Below are positions 21,853-32,443 of a stretch of DNA of 64,000 bases, piece by piece. Origin of the DNA: Arion vulgaris (Eukaryota; Mollusca; Gastropoda; Stylommatophora; Arionidae). Numbering within the stretch: the first letter of the stretch is position 1; each line of letters starts with the position of its first letter. The DNA lies in the NCBI GenBank assembly GCA_020796225.1, contig CM036767.1:19187927-19251926 (forward strand), written 5' to 3'. The position numbers and the translations under genes were made by a program. The notes under the pieces are model-generated. The model saw only the letters and a program-made list of their open reading frames with translations. It did not search any database and was not told the DNA's origin.

Positions 21853-22383
21853 ATTTCTCCCGAGCCCCCCGAGTGGTTACCGAGGCCCAAATTTGGGGAG
21901 CAAAGAATAGAACCACTGTTACCTGTCACGCATGTCGTAAGAGCGACTAAGGAGGTTTGGCTGAAATCGGATGCACGTGACCGCTAGGGAATGCTAACCC
22001 GAAACAAATGCTTGCAGAAAACGGATGCACCAGACCGTAAGGCGCATAACATGGTGCAACGACCTCTCACAATGAAGAATGGGATAACGGATTCTACGGT
22101 CGCCAATCTCCTCGGAGATTTAGCCACGCAGTAAGAATGTCAGACCTACCATCAAAAGGGTGGCCAAAACTTACTGCGGGAAGAGGTCGGCACAAACGGG
22201 GAAGCAGAACTCAAGAATTATATCCTATAGAACTGCCCCCGGTATGCAGACTTGAGAAGAAAGAGGTGGCCCACTTACACCAGCGTCCAAGACAAACTGT
22301 ATAGCGTGGCTGATAATCTGAGGCAGATGGCTGCCTTTATTAGAGAATCCGAAATCCCAATCTAGTGAGAAGCAGAAGAAGTA
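21853..22383 (+). mobile_element. E1 element: shared head plus LINE 3' end
   Basis: The head (GAGTGGTTACCGAGGCCC, GCATGTCGTAAG) is like SINE E2. It is followed after about 130 bp by a LINE C-terminus ([16 protein letters not shown] in sister copies) ending GTGAGAAGCAGAAGAA. Same structure at 44066 and 46923. Confidence 0.85.
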
Positions 22384-22536
22384 TTTTCTCCAGTCAAGAC
22401 TAAATTATACAATTAAAAGTAAAAGTTTCGCATTCCAGTTGCAGGAATTTTGGGAGTGTGTACTATGAGTCATTAAGTCAACTATTAACTATGAGTAATT
22501 ATATATATATATGATTCAAGTAATAGTGGTGAATCA

Positions 22537-22599
22537 CAGCCAAGTCTAGATAACTAGGCCAGACAACTGATAGGCCAGATAAGTGTATAGTTGGCTCTG
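22537..22599. mobile_element. repeat P, 63-bp deletion derivative
   Basis: Contains both ends of repeat P (CTAGATAACTAGGCCAGAC and GTATAGTTGGCTCTG) with almost no interior. Flanked by the 9-bp direct repeat GGTGAATCA (22528-22536 and 22600-22608). Confidence 0.8.
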
Positions 22600-22689
22600 G
22601 GTGAATCAACAACACTAACCAGACTGCAAGAATTCCAGGTCAAGTGTGGTGTAGCTAGACAAGAGCAATATGCTAGTAGCCAAAGAAGA

Positions 22690-22790
22690 ATAGTAAACCA
22701 ACCACGAACAGGGTCGCTAGGCGCCACACGCTGAAAGACATACTGAAGAGGAGAGATCGGAGCACTTATGGACTAGCTGGTTCGACGTCG
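22690..22790 (+). mobile_element. LINE 3' tail fragment (family N)
   Basis: About 100 bp like the end of family N, with GAGATCGGAGCACTTATGGA, as at 7300-7330. Confidence 0.55.
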
Positions 22791-23489
22791 AACGATAATC
22801 CCACGACTAAACTAAAATTATATATATTTCCGCTTCGTGTCCCGATTGAGGCTTCCACAAGATTTTATTGTTGCCGTTCTGACGCCTCTCTACTAATTGT
22901 TTCCTACGTCAGCCACGAACTTTAAAACTCTCTTTCCACATTTCTTCTCCACGTTTCCTTTGAACATTCAGACATTTTTCCATTCGCTATCCATTAAAGA
23001 GCTGTCTTAGGAAATGCCTTTTCTTGTATAGGACTCACATACCCAGTTCACTACCATCTATGCCCCTTTTAATGATGGTCTACAAATGATACAGTTTGTT
23101 TGTTTTAACAGAACTTCCTTTGCTATCTTATTTAGCCAGAAAATTTGTAGAATTCGTCATAAACATCTATTTTGTCACTTATGATGTCGTGTGTCGTTTA
23201 TCAGTTCACACTACTGTATAATAAAACCCCGCAGGACACTGCTTCTATTTATTTTACGTTTTGTTTTAAGATTGATTTTTTTTGGCATTCCAGATTTTGT
23301 TGAACATGGCGAAAGTTTGACTTGCTTAATCAGGGGCGGCTCGTGTTCATTTTTCTTGGTGGAGCCAGACAAAATTTTCGGAAAAATCATTGTTTTTGGA
23401 CTATTTACTATTATTGATCTATTCCGGGAAGTTATTCTCCTTTCGAGAAAAAAATAGATGCTTCTGTTCTGCAACAGCTTGATATTAAA

Positions 23490-24055
23490 GAGAGCTGGCT
23501 ATTGAAACATCAAATAGCTTGTCCTGAGCAGAACTTTGCCACCTTTCCCCAGTAATCCGGAACTTCTCTCCTGAGGCCTCTGCAGCCGTCAAGTTAAACC
23601 ATCAGTTTTCTTCTTCTTTGCTTTCGTTCTTACGACCAATTTTAATGACTCTTTTTTTTGATATGTTTGATCTTTGCCAAGAACTTGATACGTTGCGCAT
23701 TGGTTTGGGAAAGGCCCTAAACGCATAGACTTCTACACGTTTAGGACATGTGTATCCGATTTCAGTCAAAAACCATCAGTTTTATCCCGAATCCATCTTC
23801 TCCATGGTCCTCCTCCTTTCTCTGACCCTGAATTTCTTCTGCATAGATTTACTAGCTTCCCCCTCTGTCCATGACACGGAGGACTCCTCTGCAACACCCA
23901 TATTCAATAGCACAAATGCTTTTACTGCCTCATCAAATGTCCATGTCCCACACATTGGCATAAAATCACACAAAAGAACATAAAATCAAAGACAATTAAA
24001 TATTCCGGCCACATCAAACGACATGAGTGCATTGAGAAGATTATTTATAAAATAG
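23490..24055 (-). mobile_element. LINE 3' tail (family H), split by SINE E2
   Basis: Family H tail (CAAATAGCTTGTCCTGAGCA and onwards) is interrupted at 23611 and resumes at 23768. The duplicated words AACCATCAGTTTT lie on both sides of the SINE. Confidence 0.8.
23612..23767 (-). mobile_element. SINE E2, 5'-truncated, with target duplication
   Basis: 3' part of SINE E2 with its (TTC) tail run on the left. It is flanked by AAACCATCAGTTTT on the left and AAACCATCAGTTTT on the right, a clear retrotransposition scar. Confidence 0.88.
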
Positions 24056-24134
24056 TATCTACGTGAATTGAACTCGCGTCACCAGCATTACATACTACAC
24101 ATCCTTATCTATTTCCCTTATATACCCTTAACCA

Positions 24135-24610
24135 GCCCATCTGCCCAGCGTGTTGGACTACGGGTGACTATCCCTCTGTGTAATTAAAGTAAAGGAACCC
24201 TTTCATACCTTGTGGTACATAGGTCAATACAGTGTTAGGCCTGTATTTTTCATTGACCGTCGGCACATGATGGATGATGTGGTCAGCATCACGCCGTCCG
24301 CCTTTACTTTTCCCCCAGCATGTCTGGTACCCAATTGAAGCTGGGGCGACCTGAGAGCCGTCGTGGTCGGGAAAAAATTTCCCGCACATTGCGGTAGCTG
24401 AACCGAGCCACCAGCCTTGCGGAGCGAGTTCACAACAACTACGCACAGCGGGCCCCATCCTCCTGTGTGCGGGTTCAATTCCACGGGATGACAGAAAAAA
24501 CCACAGATTCCCCAGATTTACGGTGTTCGTGGCACCGAACCGAAGGGCTAAATGTCCATGGAACTGAGCCGAAGAGCTGAAAAGCCAAGTGCTCTGGATC
24601 GGAAAAAATA
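24135..24610 (+). mobile_element. SINE D, split by SINE A
   Basis: The head stops at CCCTCTGTG (24179) and resumes at GTGTGCGGGTTCAATTCC (24462). The interruption lies between the A-box and B-box parts of the tRNA-like head. The body then runs to an A-rich end. Confidence 0.86.
24179..24465 (-). mobile_element. SINE A, nested in SINE D
   Basis: In sense: tRNA-like head (GTAGTTGTTGTGAACTCGC, GGTTCAGCTACC), the body with GTAAAGGCGGACGGCGTGAT and the end GGGTTCCTTTACTTTA. CTGTG-type duplicated bases flank it. Confidence 0.86.
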
Positions 24611-24619
24611 CCCTTTAAT

Positions 24620-25200
24620 CACATGTGGTGATTTTGTAATATATAATCTCTTTTTAAACTTGTCAGCTGTGTATACGAAAGTGAAAGTACATTGTCCTAG
24701 ACAAATATATGTTGATGAAATGGGCGATTAGTTTAAAATATTCTTTGATGATTAGTAACTTATTTCTATAATTTTATACTATTTTTATATATAATTCGGG
24801 ATTCAATCGATAATTAAAAGAACTATTTAATCGAGAAATGAGTTGACATGTAAGAATACATTTAGTTACCAGGTGAACGAAAATGACGTAATTGTTTTGA
24901 CACTTTTCATTGCAAGTAGACGTCAAAGGTCGCAATGTTACATCGTAGATAGGCACATTTTGAAATGAACTACCAAAAAATAGTGCACTGCGATATGAGT
25001 GACTGTATTCAGACTGTATATACTATTTTTTTAAATGATATTTATATATTATTATGCTTGTTATATTATTATGATATAATTTTTATATTTTAAGTTATAT
25101 ATTCAATTCCCAAAGCTTATCAGTGTCAAGTTAAGTAAGAATTGGGAAAATTTATAAAATAATGTACGTTATTTATTTTTGATTTGGTGGGGTTCTAACT
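24620..25200. other. no recognised feature
   Basis: AT-rich sequence, no frame and no known repeat, inside the possible hAT element. Confidence 0.4.
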
Positions 25201-25489
25201 GGCCCTTAAGACCAGGGGCGTATCTAATTAGGAGGAAATATGCTGAATTTCAGACCGTGTGTATTTTAGCGTATATATCAACTGTAAGCTAAACAGATCC
25301 TGTTGAAAGGAATAATTATGAACAAATAATGTCTAAAATAATAAGTACACGTTACTCAAAATTTTTGGGGGGCCAGGCCCCCTGGCCCTAATGACGAGCC
25401 GCCCCTGGGTGTTGGATGTAATGTTGTTGGCTTGCTGGATTCTAGTTTCGATCTTGCTGTTTAGTCTATTATCAGATGTGAAGATACTT

Positions 25490-25958
25490 CCAAGGCAATG
25501 AGAGTGCTGATGTCTTAGCTAAGGAGGGCAGTGCCAAAGAGCAAATTTACCAACCCTTGTTTTTTCAAGAGGTCAAAACCCCATACAGAGAAAATCTGCA
25601 GTAGACTGGAAGACAAACACTGGATAGATTATGAAAGACTCCTCAAAGACCCAAGAGAACAGACCAGGTCATTATATTTCGACTACGCACCGGACACTGC
25701 AGACTAACAAACACTTATAAGACTAGGGAAAAAGTCAAACAGTTCTGCCAGTGTCAGAGGCAGAACAGACACCAGAGCATATCCTGCAAGACTGTCCTCT
25801 TTTGTGTGAGCTGAGAAGCAACATGTGGCCACACCCAGTCGACCTGAAAACTAAGCTTTGGGGAAACCTGAAGACCTGAAGCTGTCTGCCCATTTTGTGG
25901 TCCACAGTAAATTAAGCGCATGACCAAAGATCGCTGAAGAAGAAGAAGAAGAAGAAGA
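25490..25958 (+). mobile_element. LINE I-type 3' fragment
   Basis: A 5'-truncated copy of the 3' end of the element at 690-2560. It starts inside RNase H ([12 protein letters not shown]) and runs through the zinc segment to a (GAA)n tail. Small deletions break every frame. Confidence 0.85.
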
Positions 25959-26215
25959 TATACCCTTTTTTCCCAAAGAGAACCAAGCAGATGATTGATG
26001 ACAAAAAGTATGCAATCAAAATATTGCATTGCTAAGAAAACCAAACAATACTAATAGAATAACTATACTTTATTTTGTTTATTTTATTTATTAATATTTA
26101 TTTCTCTCTATTTTACAACCCAATTGAACATAGGCCCTCAACTAACTCATAAATATTCATAGTTAGATTTTGAGCATGTTTTTTAACCAAATAGTGTGGT
26201 GACCCTAAGTTAAAC

Positions 26216-26605
26216 ACGACAAGAGTTGAGTGAATAAGAGTTGAATGAACGAGAGTTGTGTGAATACGAGTTAAGTGAACAAGAGTTGTGGAATACGAAA
26301 TGTGTGAACACGAGCTGTGGGAATAAGAGTTGTATGAACAGAAGTTGAATGAACAAGAGTTGTATGAACAAGAGTCGTGTGAATAACAGTTGAATGAATG
26401 ATAGTTGAGTGAACAAGCATTGTGTGAATAAGAGCTGTATAAGCAAGAGTTGAGTGAATACGAGTTAAGTGAACAAGAGTTGAGTGAATACAAGTTAGGT
26501 GAACAAGAGTTGTGTGAATATGAGTTGAGTGAACAAGAGTTGTGTGAAAAGAGTTGAGGAAAAGTGGTGAACAAGAGTTGAATGAACAAGAGTTGTGTGA
26601 AACTT
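26216..26605. repeat. 15-bp minisatellite, about 26 copies
   Basis: Units alternate between GAACAAGAGTTGTGT and GAATACGAGTTGAGT. The 15-bp period keeps the minus strand open for over 100 codons of Ser/Asn/Cys/Tyr repeats. I see no reason to call it a protein. Confidence 0.88.
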
Positions 26606-27039
26606 ATTTATTGATTTGTGCATTTTTTACATTCATTAACCTGTCCATGCAGTTATTTTATCAATTTTTAAGCAGTTAATTCAAGGGAAGTAAAAAAAAA
26701 CCATCCCAACTACTCGCAATAAAAACATATATATATATATAAATTTTAACTAAATTGAAGAAAACTGGGCAACCTAATAGAATAACAAGGTTGAAAATAG
26801 TATAAGTAAAACAGTAGAAGTAAAACAAGAAAGACTTCCTATAAGGGAAGCAACTCTAATGGGGAGTGTGTGGCTTATAGCTTGTAATGGACATCGCCAT
26901 GGCGAGTGGGGCCTTTAAAACGTGAAAGAGTTAAGAAGAACTCATGAACATCATTATCAATTTCTGAATACCATTTTGTGAAGTGGACAAAGATACTATG
27001 GTATCAATATATCTGGTAATACATGCCATCAATCACTAA

Positions 27040-27560
27040 ATATTATCATCATCAAATAGCTTGTCCTGAGCAGAACTTTGCCATCTTAACAGTCCTTTGT
27101 AATTTCTTTCTCTCATAGGTCACATGTCCTGCTTCGCAGCTTGCCATGTTCAAACCATCAGTTACATCCTATATCCATCTTTTCGTGGTCTCCTCTTCTC
27201 CCTTTGTTGGGTGCCTCCCTTTCCCTGACTGTTTTTCATGTCCTTTATGTTTCTTTATACATCCAAAATACTTCAATGTTCTCATTTTTAGCATCTGCCA
27301 GTTTTCTTTGATTTTGAGTTTGTTCTAGATAGATCTATTTGTTCTCTGCTCTGTTCATGATACACTTTTACAACACTTATATTCAAAAGCACATATGTTT
27401 TTAAACCGCCTTATTAAATGTCCATGTTTCACACCCATACGTTGCCACTGGGAATATGCATGCTCTAGTATTCTGATCTTTGATTTCTTATCAGTTCCAT
27501 TCCATACAACATAGAGAATTGTACAGTTTTATTATCTCCAGCTTCTTTGAGATTTCTGAA
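27040..27560 (-). mobile_element. LINE 3' tail (family H)
   Basis: Begins with CATCAAATAGCTTGTCCTGA and follows the family for about 500 bp, including the segment before the polyprotein end. No intact frame. Confidence 0.72.
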
Positions 27561-27594
27561 AAACGGTGAATTAAAGGTACATCATTTTATCAAC

Positions 27595-27812
27595 ATTAAT
27601 CTACATAATACAGAGTCTTCTACAACAGAACATCGGGAAAGAAGGCAAGAGGAAGACCACGGAAAAGATGGTTAAATGGCGTAGCAGAATTCTGTGAAAG
27701 AGCAAAGATAACAATCACACAAGCCACCAGAACAACGCAAGACAAAAACAGAAAACCACAACACTGGGCAACAACCCTGTAGCAGTGTGACGACAAAAGA
27801 AGAAGAATCCAC
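27595..27812 (+). mobile_element. LINE 3' tail (family K)
   Basis: Encodes a C-terminal piece similar to 61860-62200 in reverse (SLLQQNI, KEG.RKTT, RTAQDKNRKPQHW). Ends GACGACAAAAGAAGAAGAA. Confidence 0.78.
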
Positions 27813-27835
27813 ATAATTGAACAAGCATCGCCTGT

Positions 27836-28084
27836 GTGTTATCAGGGCCCATAAGGGGAGCAAAGAATAGTAACGCTGAAACTTACAAGGCTTATCATAA
27901 GAGTCAACTGAGGTAGGGGCCTAGAGGAGCTACCCTAGTAAATAAAAGCATCGCAGAAATCGGATGTGCTGGCCTACTTGTAGGCGACTGGCACAATGTA
28001 CAATGCTCTTAGGCTCGGATCACATACAAATCACAAAGAGTGGTTACCAAGTGGCTGATATGGAGCGTTCAAATAAGAAGAAGA
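27836..28084 (+). mobile_element. SINE E3
   Basis: Full unit, with head words GGGGAGCAAAGAATAG and tail AATAAGAAGAAGAAA. The stem pair reads GUGUU/AACGC. Confidence 0.87.
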
Positions 28085-28189
28085 AATGCAGGACAATGTC
28101 GAACTTCATTCTTGGGAGAGTTCACTCTCTCATCCTGTTCAGCAATTAAATGCAACTCTAAAATATTAAAAATAATTTTCAACATTTGT

Positions 28190-31100
28190 ATACTAGCTCT
28201 CTCTCTCTTTGCCTTTTTACCCCGGTTGGGGCATAGGCCCTCAACCAACTCATGCCAAGTCTTCCTATCTCTAGCTATCTCCTGCAGCTCCCTCCAGCTC
28301 TTCTTTATATTGTTGATCTCTGCCTCCAAATCTCGTCTCCATGTATTTCTCGGCCTCCCTTCTTTCGCTGTCCCTGCGGGTTCCAGGCAAGGACCCTTCT
28401 TGTTATATTCCCCTCCGGTTTTCGCAAAGTGTGTCCTATCCAGCGCCAGCGTCTTTTTTAACCTGTTCGTTCACTGGAATCTGTCTTGTTCTCTCCATAA
28501 GTTCCTCATTTGTGACCCTATCATACCATCTTATTCCCTCTATTCTGCGAGACACCAGTTGATGAATGTTTGCAATTTATGCGCTATTGTTTTAGTTGTT
28601 CTCCATGTTTCTGACCCATACAGTAGAACTGCTTTAACATTAGAGTTAAATATCCGAATTTTTGTTCTAGATTTGATTTCTTTGGACTTCCAAATGTTTC
28701 CCAGTGCAATGAAAGCTCCCTTGCCTTCTGTATTCTTATTTTAACATCTCTATCTGTTCCACCCTCTTTGTCTACGTTGCTGCCCAAATATGTGTATAAT
28801 TCTACCTCTTGAAGTGGGATTTCCCCCAGGGAGATCGAGTTGTCGTTGCTTGGTTAATTCTCAATATCTTTGTCTTTCCCTTATGAATGTTCAGCCCTAG
28901 TTGCTGGGACCTTTGATTCAATGTGTTGAGCTTATCCTGCATCTGATTTTGTGTATGTGACAGAAGGGCTATATCATCAGCGAAGTCCAGATCATCTAGT
29001 TGCTCTGTCAGAGTCCATTGGATTCCATTTCTGGTGTTAGTTACTGTGGTCTTCATAATCCAGTCTATTGTCAGTAAGAACAACAAAGGTGATAGAAGAC
29101 ATCCCTGACGCACTCCTGTTTCTATTCCGAAAGTATCTGTTAGTTTACCTTCATGAAGAACTCTACATTTCATATCTGTATATGTTGCTTTTATTAGGTT
29201 AATAATTTTCTGTGGGATTCCATAATGCCTCATTAATTTCCAAAGGGTTTCCTTATCAATACTGTCAAAAGCCTTCTCATAATCAACAAATCCGATATAA
29301 AGTGGGGATTTCAATTCAATACTTTGCTCTATTATTATACGTAATGTGGCTATCTGGTCAGCACAGGATCTATTTGGTCGGAAGCCTGCCTGTTCATCTC
29401 TTAGCTTTATATCGATGGTATCTCTCAGTCTCTCCAGGATGACTCTGCTTAGTATTTTCCCAGGTACTGACAACAGCATTATTCCCCTATAGTTTTCACA
29501 CTTCTGAAGGTCCCCTTTCTTTGGTAGCTTCACCAGGTATCCTTCTCTCCAGTTTGCTGGTATTTCTTAGGTCTCCCAGATTCTGCTAAATAATTTATAC
29601 AGTATTTCTGTGGATGTGTTTATGTTGGCTTTAACCGCCTCTGCTGGAATACCATCTGGACCGGCCGCTTTTCCATCTTTTAAAAGTTTAATGGCTTTAC
29701 TAATCTCCTCCTTGGATGGTTTCTCACAGTTGATGTCCAAGTCAATTTCTGCCGGTTGGATATCTGGGGGTTTGTAGGTGCTGGTCTGTTCAGGAGTTCC
29801 TGAAGTATTCCATCCATCTTTCCATTTGGTCTCTAACATTAGTGATAGTTTCCACACTACTATTTTTGATCAACCCATTTGATGGTCTGTATTTTCCTGC
29901 TAGCTTTCTAGTGATATTGTAAAGATCCCTAAGGTTTCCTTTTCCTGCAGCTACCTCTGCTTCTCTTGCTAGATCTTCTACGTATTGTCTTTTATCTAAC
30001 TTTATTTGTTTCTTCACTTTCTTGCTAGCTTCTGTGTACTTTTCCTGGCTATGGCTTTGGCAGTTCTAGTTTTGCTATTATTTAAATCTGCTTTCCTCTT
30101 TTCCTTTCTTCTATTTCCTTGAGAGTTTCTGGAGTTATCCATGCCTTATGATTCCGCTCCTTCTTTCCTAATACCTCTGTGCATGTTTCATTCCAAATAT
30201 TTTTGGCTTGCTGCCAGCATTCTTCCGCACTCACCTCATCTTCTAATTGCCGCAACACCTCATACTTATTAGAGACTGTGACCGTGAACTGTTCCTTTGT
30301 TTCTTGACTTCTGAGGTATCCTACATTATATTGGTGTCTATGTTCATGGGATGTTATGTATCGCTTAAGCTTCAGTTTAATTTTACTTATCAGCAAATGG
30401 TGATCCGAATCTACATCTGCCCCTTAGGACCCTTACATCTTGTAGAGATGACCTGAATTTCTTGTTTATGCATATGTGGTCAATTTGATTTTCTGTTCTG
30501 TGATCTGGTGATACCCAGGTTGCTTTATGTATTCTTTTATGTGGAAAGACACTTCCACCTATGACGTATTGATTCGCTGCACAGAAATTAGTGAATAGTT
30601 CTCCATTTTCGTTCATTATTCCTAGTCCGTGTTTCCCATGATCTCCTCGTAGCCTATGTTGTCCGAACCTATTTTGGCATTGAGGTCACCCATCAGAATT
30701 TTGATGTTCCCATTTCTCTGATTACCTATAGTATTTTGAAGTTTTATGTAAAATTCCTCTTTACTTTTTCCTCTTTATCATTGGTAGGTGCATAACACTG
30801 GGTCACATTCAAGAATACTTTCTTTTTGGTGGTTCTGAATGTTGCTGTGATTATCCTAGGACTCACTGCTTCCACTTTATTAGTGCAGTCTCCGCTTCTT
30901 TAGATAGCATTAAAGCCACTCCTTCACTATGGGGGCATTTTCTTCCATATGGCCTGAGAACAGCATTGTTTCTCCTGTGTTTAGACGTTGTTTGCCTGCA
31001 CCATTCCACCTAGTTTCACATAATCCCAAGATGCCAATCCCGTGAAATTTCATCTCATTTACAACCTGTGCTGTCTTTCCCATTTGATACATACTTCTAA

Positions 31101-31411
31101 CATTCCAGGTGCCAATTCTGAAGCTTTTCCTAGGTGAAAGGAAGATAATCTGCGGTGTAGACTCCTTGCGGCTTTCTCTGCATCGCTTCATACCTCTTCT
31201 AGAAGAGCTCCCTTTCCTCTTGGCTGGCACAGTTTTTATTTTATTTTTATGTGACTTGTTCATGGTTGGTTGGATTTTGTGGCTAAAATTTTCTACTGGA
31301 TAGGGTAGCCAGCCCTACGCCAAACCCCACCTTAGTCGCCTCTTACGACATGCCTTGTAGGTCGCAGTGCTGCTACTCTTTGCTCCCTTGCGGGCCCCGG
31401 CAGCACACGGG
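28190..31411 (-). mobile_element. RTE-like LINE, nearly full length
   Basis: The 5' end is at 31411 with a structured head (31411-31285), then an ATG at 31263 (MNKSHKNKIKTVPAKRKG). An AP-type endonuclease follows: FRIGTWNVRSMYQMGKTAQV, LCETRWNG, and later a DHICI motif near 30470. The reverse transcriptase is open from 29533 to 28802: NYRGIMLLSVPGK, QAGFRPNRSCADQI, DYEKAFDSI, TGVRQGCLLSPLLF and LDFADDIALLSH, so the catalytic Asp residues are intact. The 3' end is a (AGAG)n tail near 28195. Endonuclease and linker parts are broken by several frameshifts. At about 3.2 kb it has the usual length of RTE elements. It lies between SINE E3 (27836) and the 19-bp satellite. Confidence 0.88.
31285..31411 (-). 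other. structured head at the 5' end of the RTE-like LINE
   Basis: In sense: CGCCCGTGTGCTGCCGGGGC, then CCGCAAGGG (a GCAA tetraloop hairpin), GCAAAGAGTAGCAGCAC, and GGCATGTCGTAAGAGGCGAC. GUGCUGC can pair with GCAGCAC. The same order of elements opens SINE E2, SINE E3 and E1. Confidence 0.75.
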
Positions 31412-31615
31412 CGTGTATACTAGCACTATTTAGTTAATACTGTTTGTATATTGCACAATCAAGATAATGGCTATTGCTTAACAGAACTGACTGTATTGCA
31501 CTTTGAGCAAGACAACAAAAAATATAAATGTATAAAATTGTGCCACATTGGATCATTAAATAAAGCAATTATATTTCTGTTTGAATTACAAAATAAACAA
31601 AGAAATGATGACAAC

Positions 31616-32345
31616 TCGGATTATAGATTCAATCTCGGATTATAGCATCAATCTTAGATTATAGAATCAATCTCGGATTATAGATTCAATCTCGGATTAT
31701 AAATTCAATCTTGAATTATGGATTCAATCTCAGATTATAGAATCAATCTCGGATTATAGATTCAATTTCAGATTATAGAATCAATCTCGGATTATAAATT
31801 CAATCTTGAATTATGGATTCAATCTCAGATTATACAGGGTGTTCAAGATAATTGCAGCCCGTTAAATGGAGCTAATCTGGCATATATATAAATATATATA
31901 TGGAAATGAGAAGGTTCAGTTATGACGTAGTATAGGTCAAGGTTGTGTGACGTTGTGTAATTGTAGTGCGGGAAGGGGCGATGAACAAATGTGACGTAGG
32001 ACAAGCTAGTCAGAACCGGTTTAAATAGTAAACAAACACAACTCAATTTGTACCTGGCAACTTTCGAATTGTCAATGGGGCTGCAATTGTCTTGAACACC
32101 CTGTAGAATCAATCTCAGATTATAAATTCAATCTTGAATTATGTATTCAATCTCAGATTATAGAATCAATCTCGGATTATAGATTCAATTTCAGATTATA
32201 GAATCAATCTTGGATTATAAATTCAATCTTGAATTATGGATTCAATCTCAGATTATATAGATCAATCTCAGATTATAAAATCTATCTCGGATTAAAGAAA
32301 TTAATCTCAGATTATAGATTCAATCTCGGGTTATAGATTCAATCA
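31616..32345. repeat. 19-bp satellite, about 24 copies
   Basis: Unit GATTATAGATTCAATCTCG with few changes. Interrupted by a MITE at 31835-32103. It lies just downstream of the fucosidase poly(A) site. Confidence 0.92.
31835..32103. mobile_element. 269-bp MITE, TA-flanked, copy 1
   Basis: Long terminal inverted repeats (CAGGGTGTTCAAGATAATTG and its mirror), flanked by TA on each side, so Tc1/mariner-like by target choice. It splits a 19-bp unit, which reads through if the element is removed. Interior words GTGACGTAGGAC and AGAACCGGTTTAAATAGTAAA recur in copy 2. Confidence 0.93.
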
Positions 32346-32371
32346 CAAAATGAAACAAAAACATGAACTTA

Positions 32372-32377
32372 TTTATT
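32372..32377 (-). promoter_or_regulatory. poly(A) signal of the fucosidase gene
   Basis: AATAAA on the minus strand, about 67 bp past the TGA stop of exon 9. It lies before the start of the 19-bp satellite, so the 3' UTR is probably short. Confidence 0.65.
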
Positions 32378-32443
32378 GTAAAAGCTCAAATTTTGAAATC
32401 ATTTGTATCTTAGTTCATGTCAAGAATAGCTGTATTGTATTGC

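Larger units (their letters stand above)
23331..25407. mobile_element. possible hAT-type element, about 2 kb, filled with insertions
   Basis: Left end CAGGGGCGGCTCGTG and, inverted, right end CAGGGGCGGCTCGTCATTAG. Both resemble the ends of the 164-bp MITE at 60216. The inside holds a LINE H tail, SINE E2, SINE D and SINE A. I see no matching 8-bp flanks, so the two ends could belong to different copies. No transposase gene was recognised. Confidence 0.5.

Noticed and set aside
28040..28744. 234-codon plus-strand frame
   Set aside because: Antisense of the RTE-like LINE 3' region and of a SINE E3.
31285..31411. HDV-like ribozyme assignment of the shared head
   Set aside because: The position at the element start and the GACTAAGG word are suggestive, but I could not fit the nested double pseudoknot. 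Kept only as a structured RNA of unknown type.
28190..31411. A functional, active RTE-like LINE
   Set aside because: RT is open, but the endonuclease and linker parts are frame-broken.
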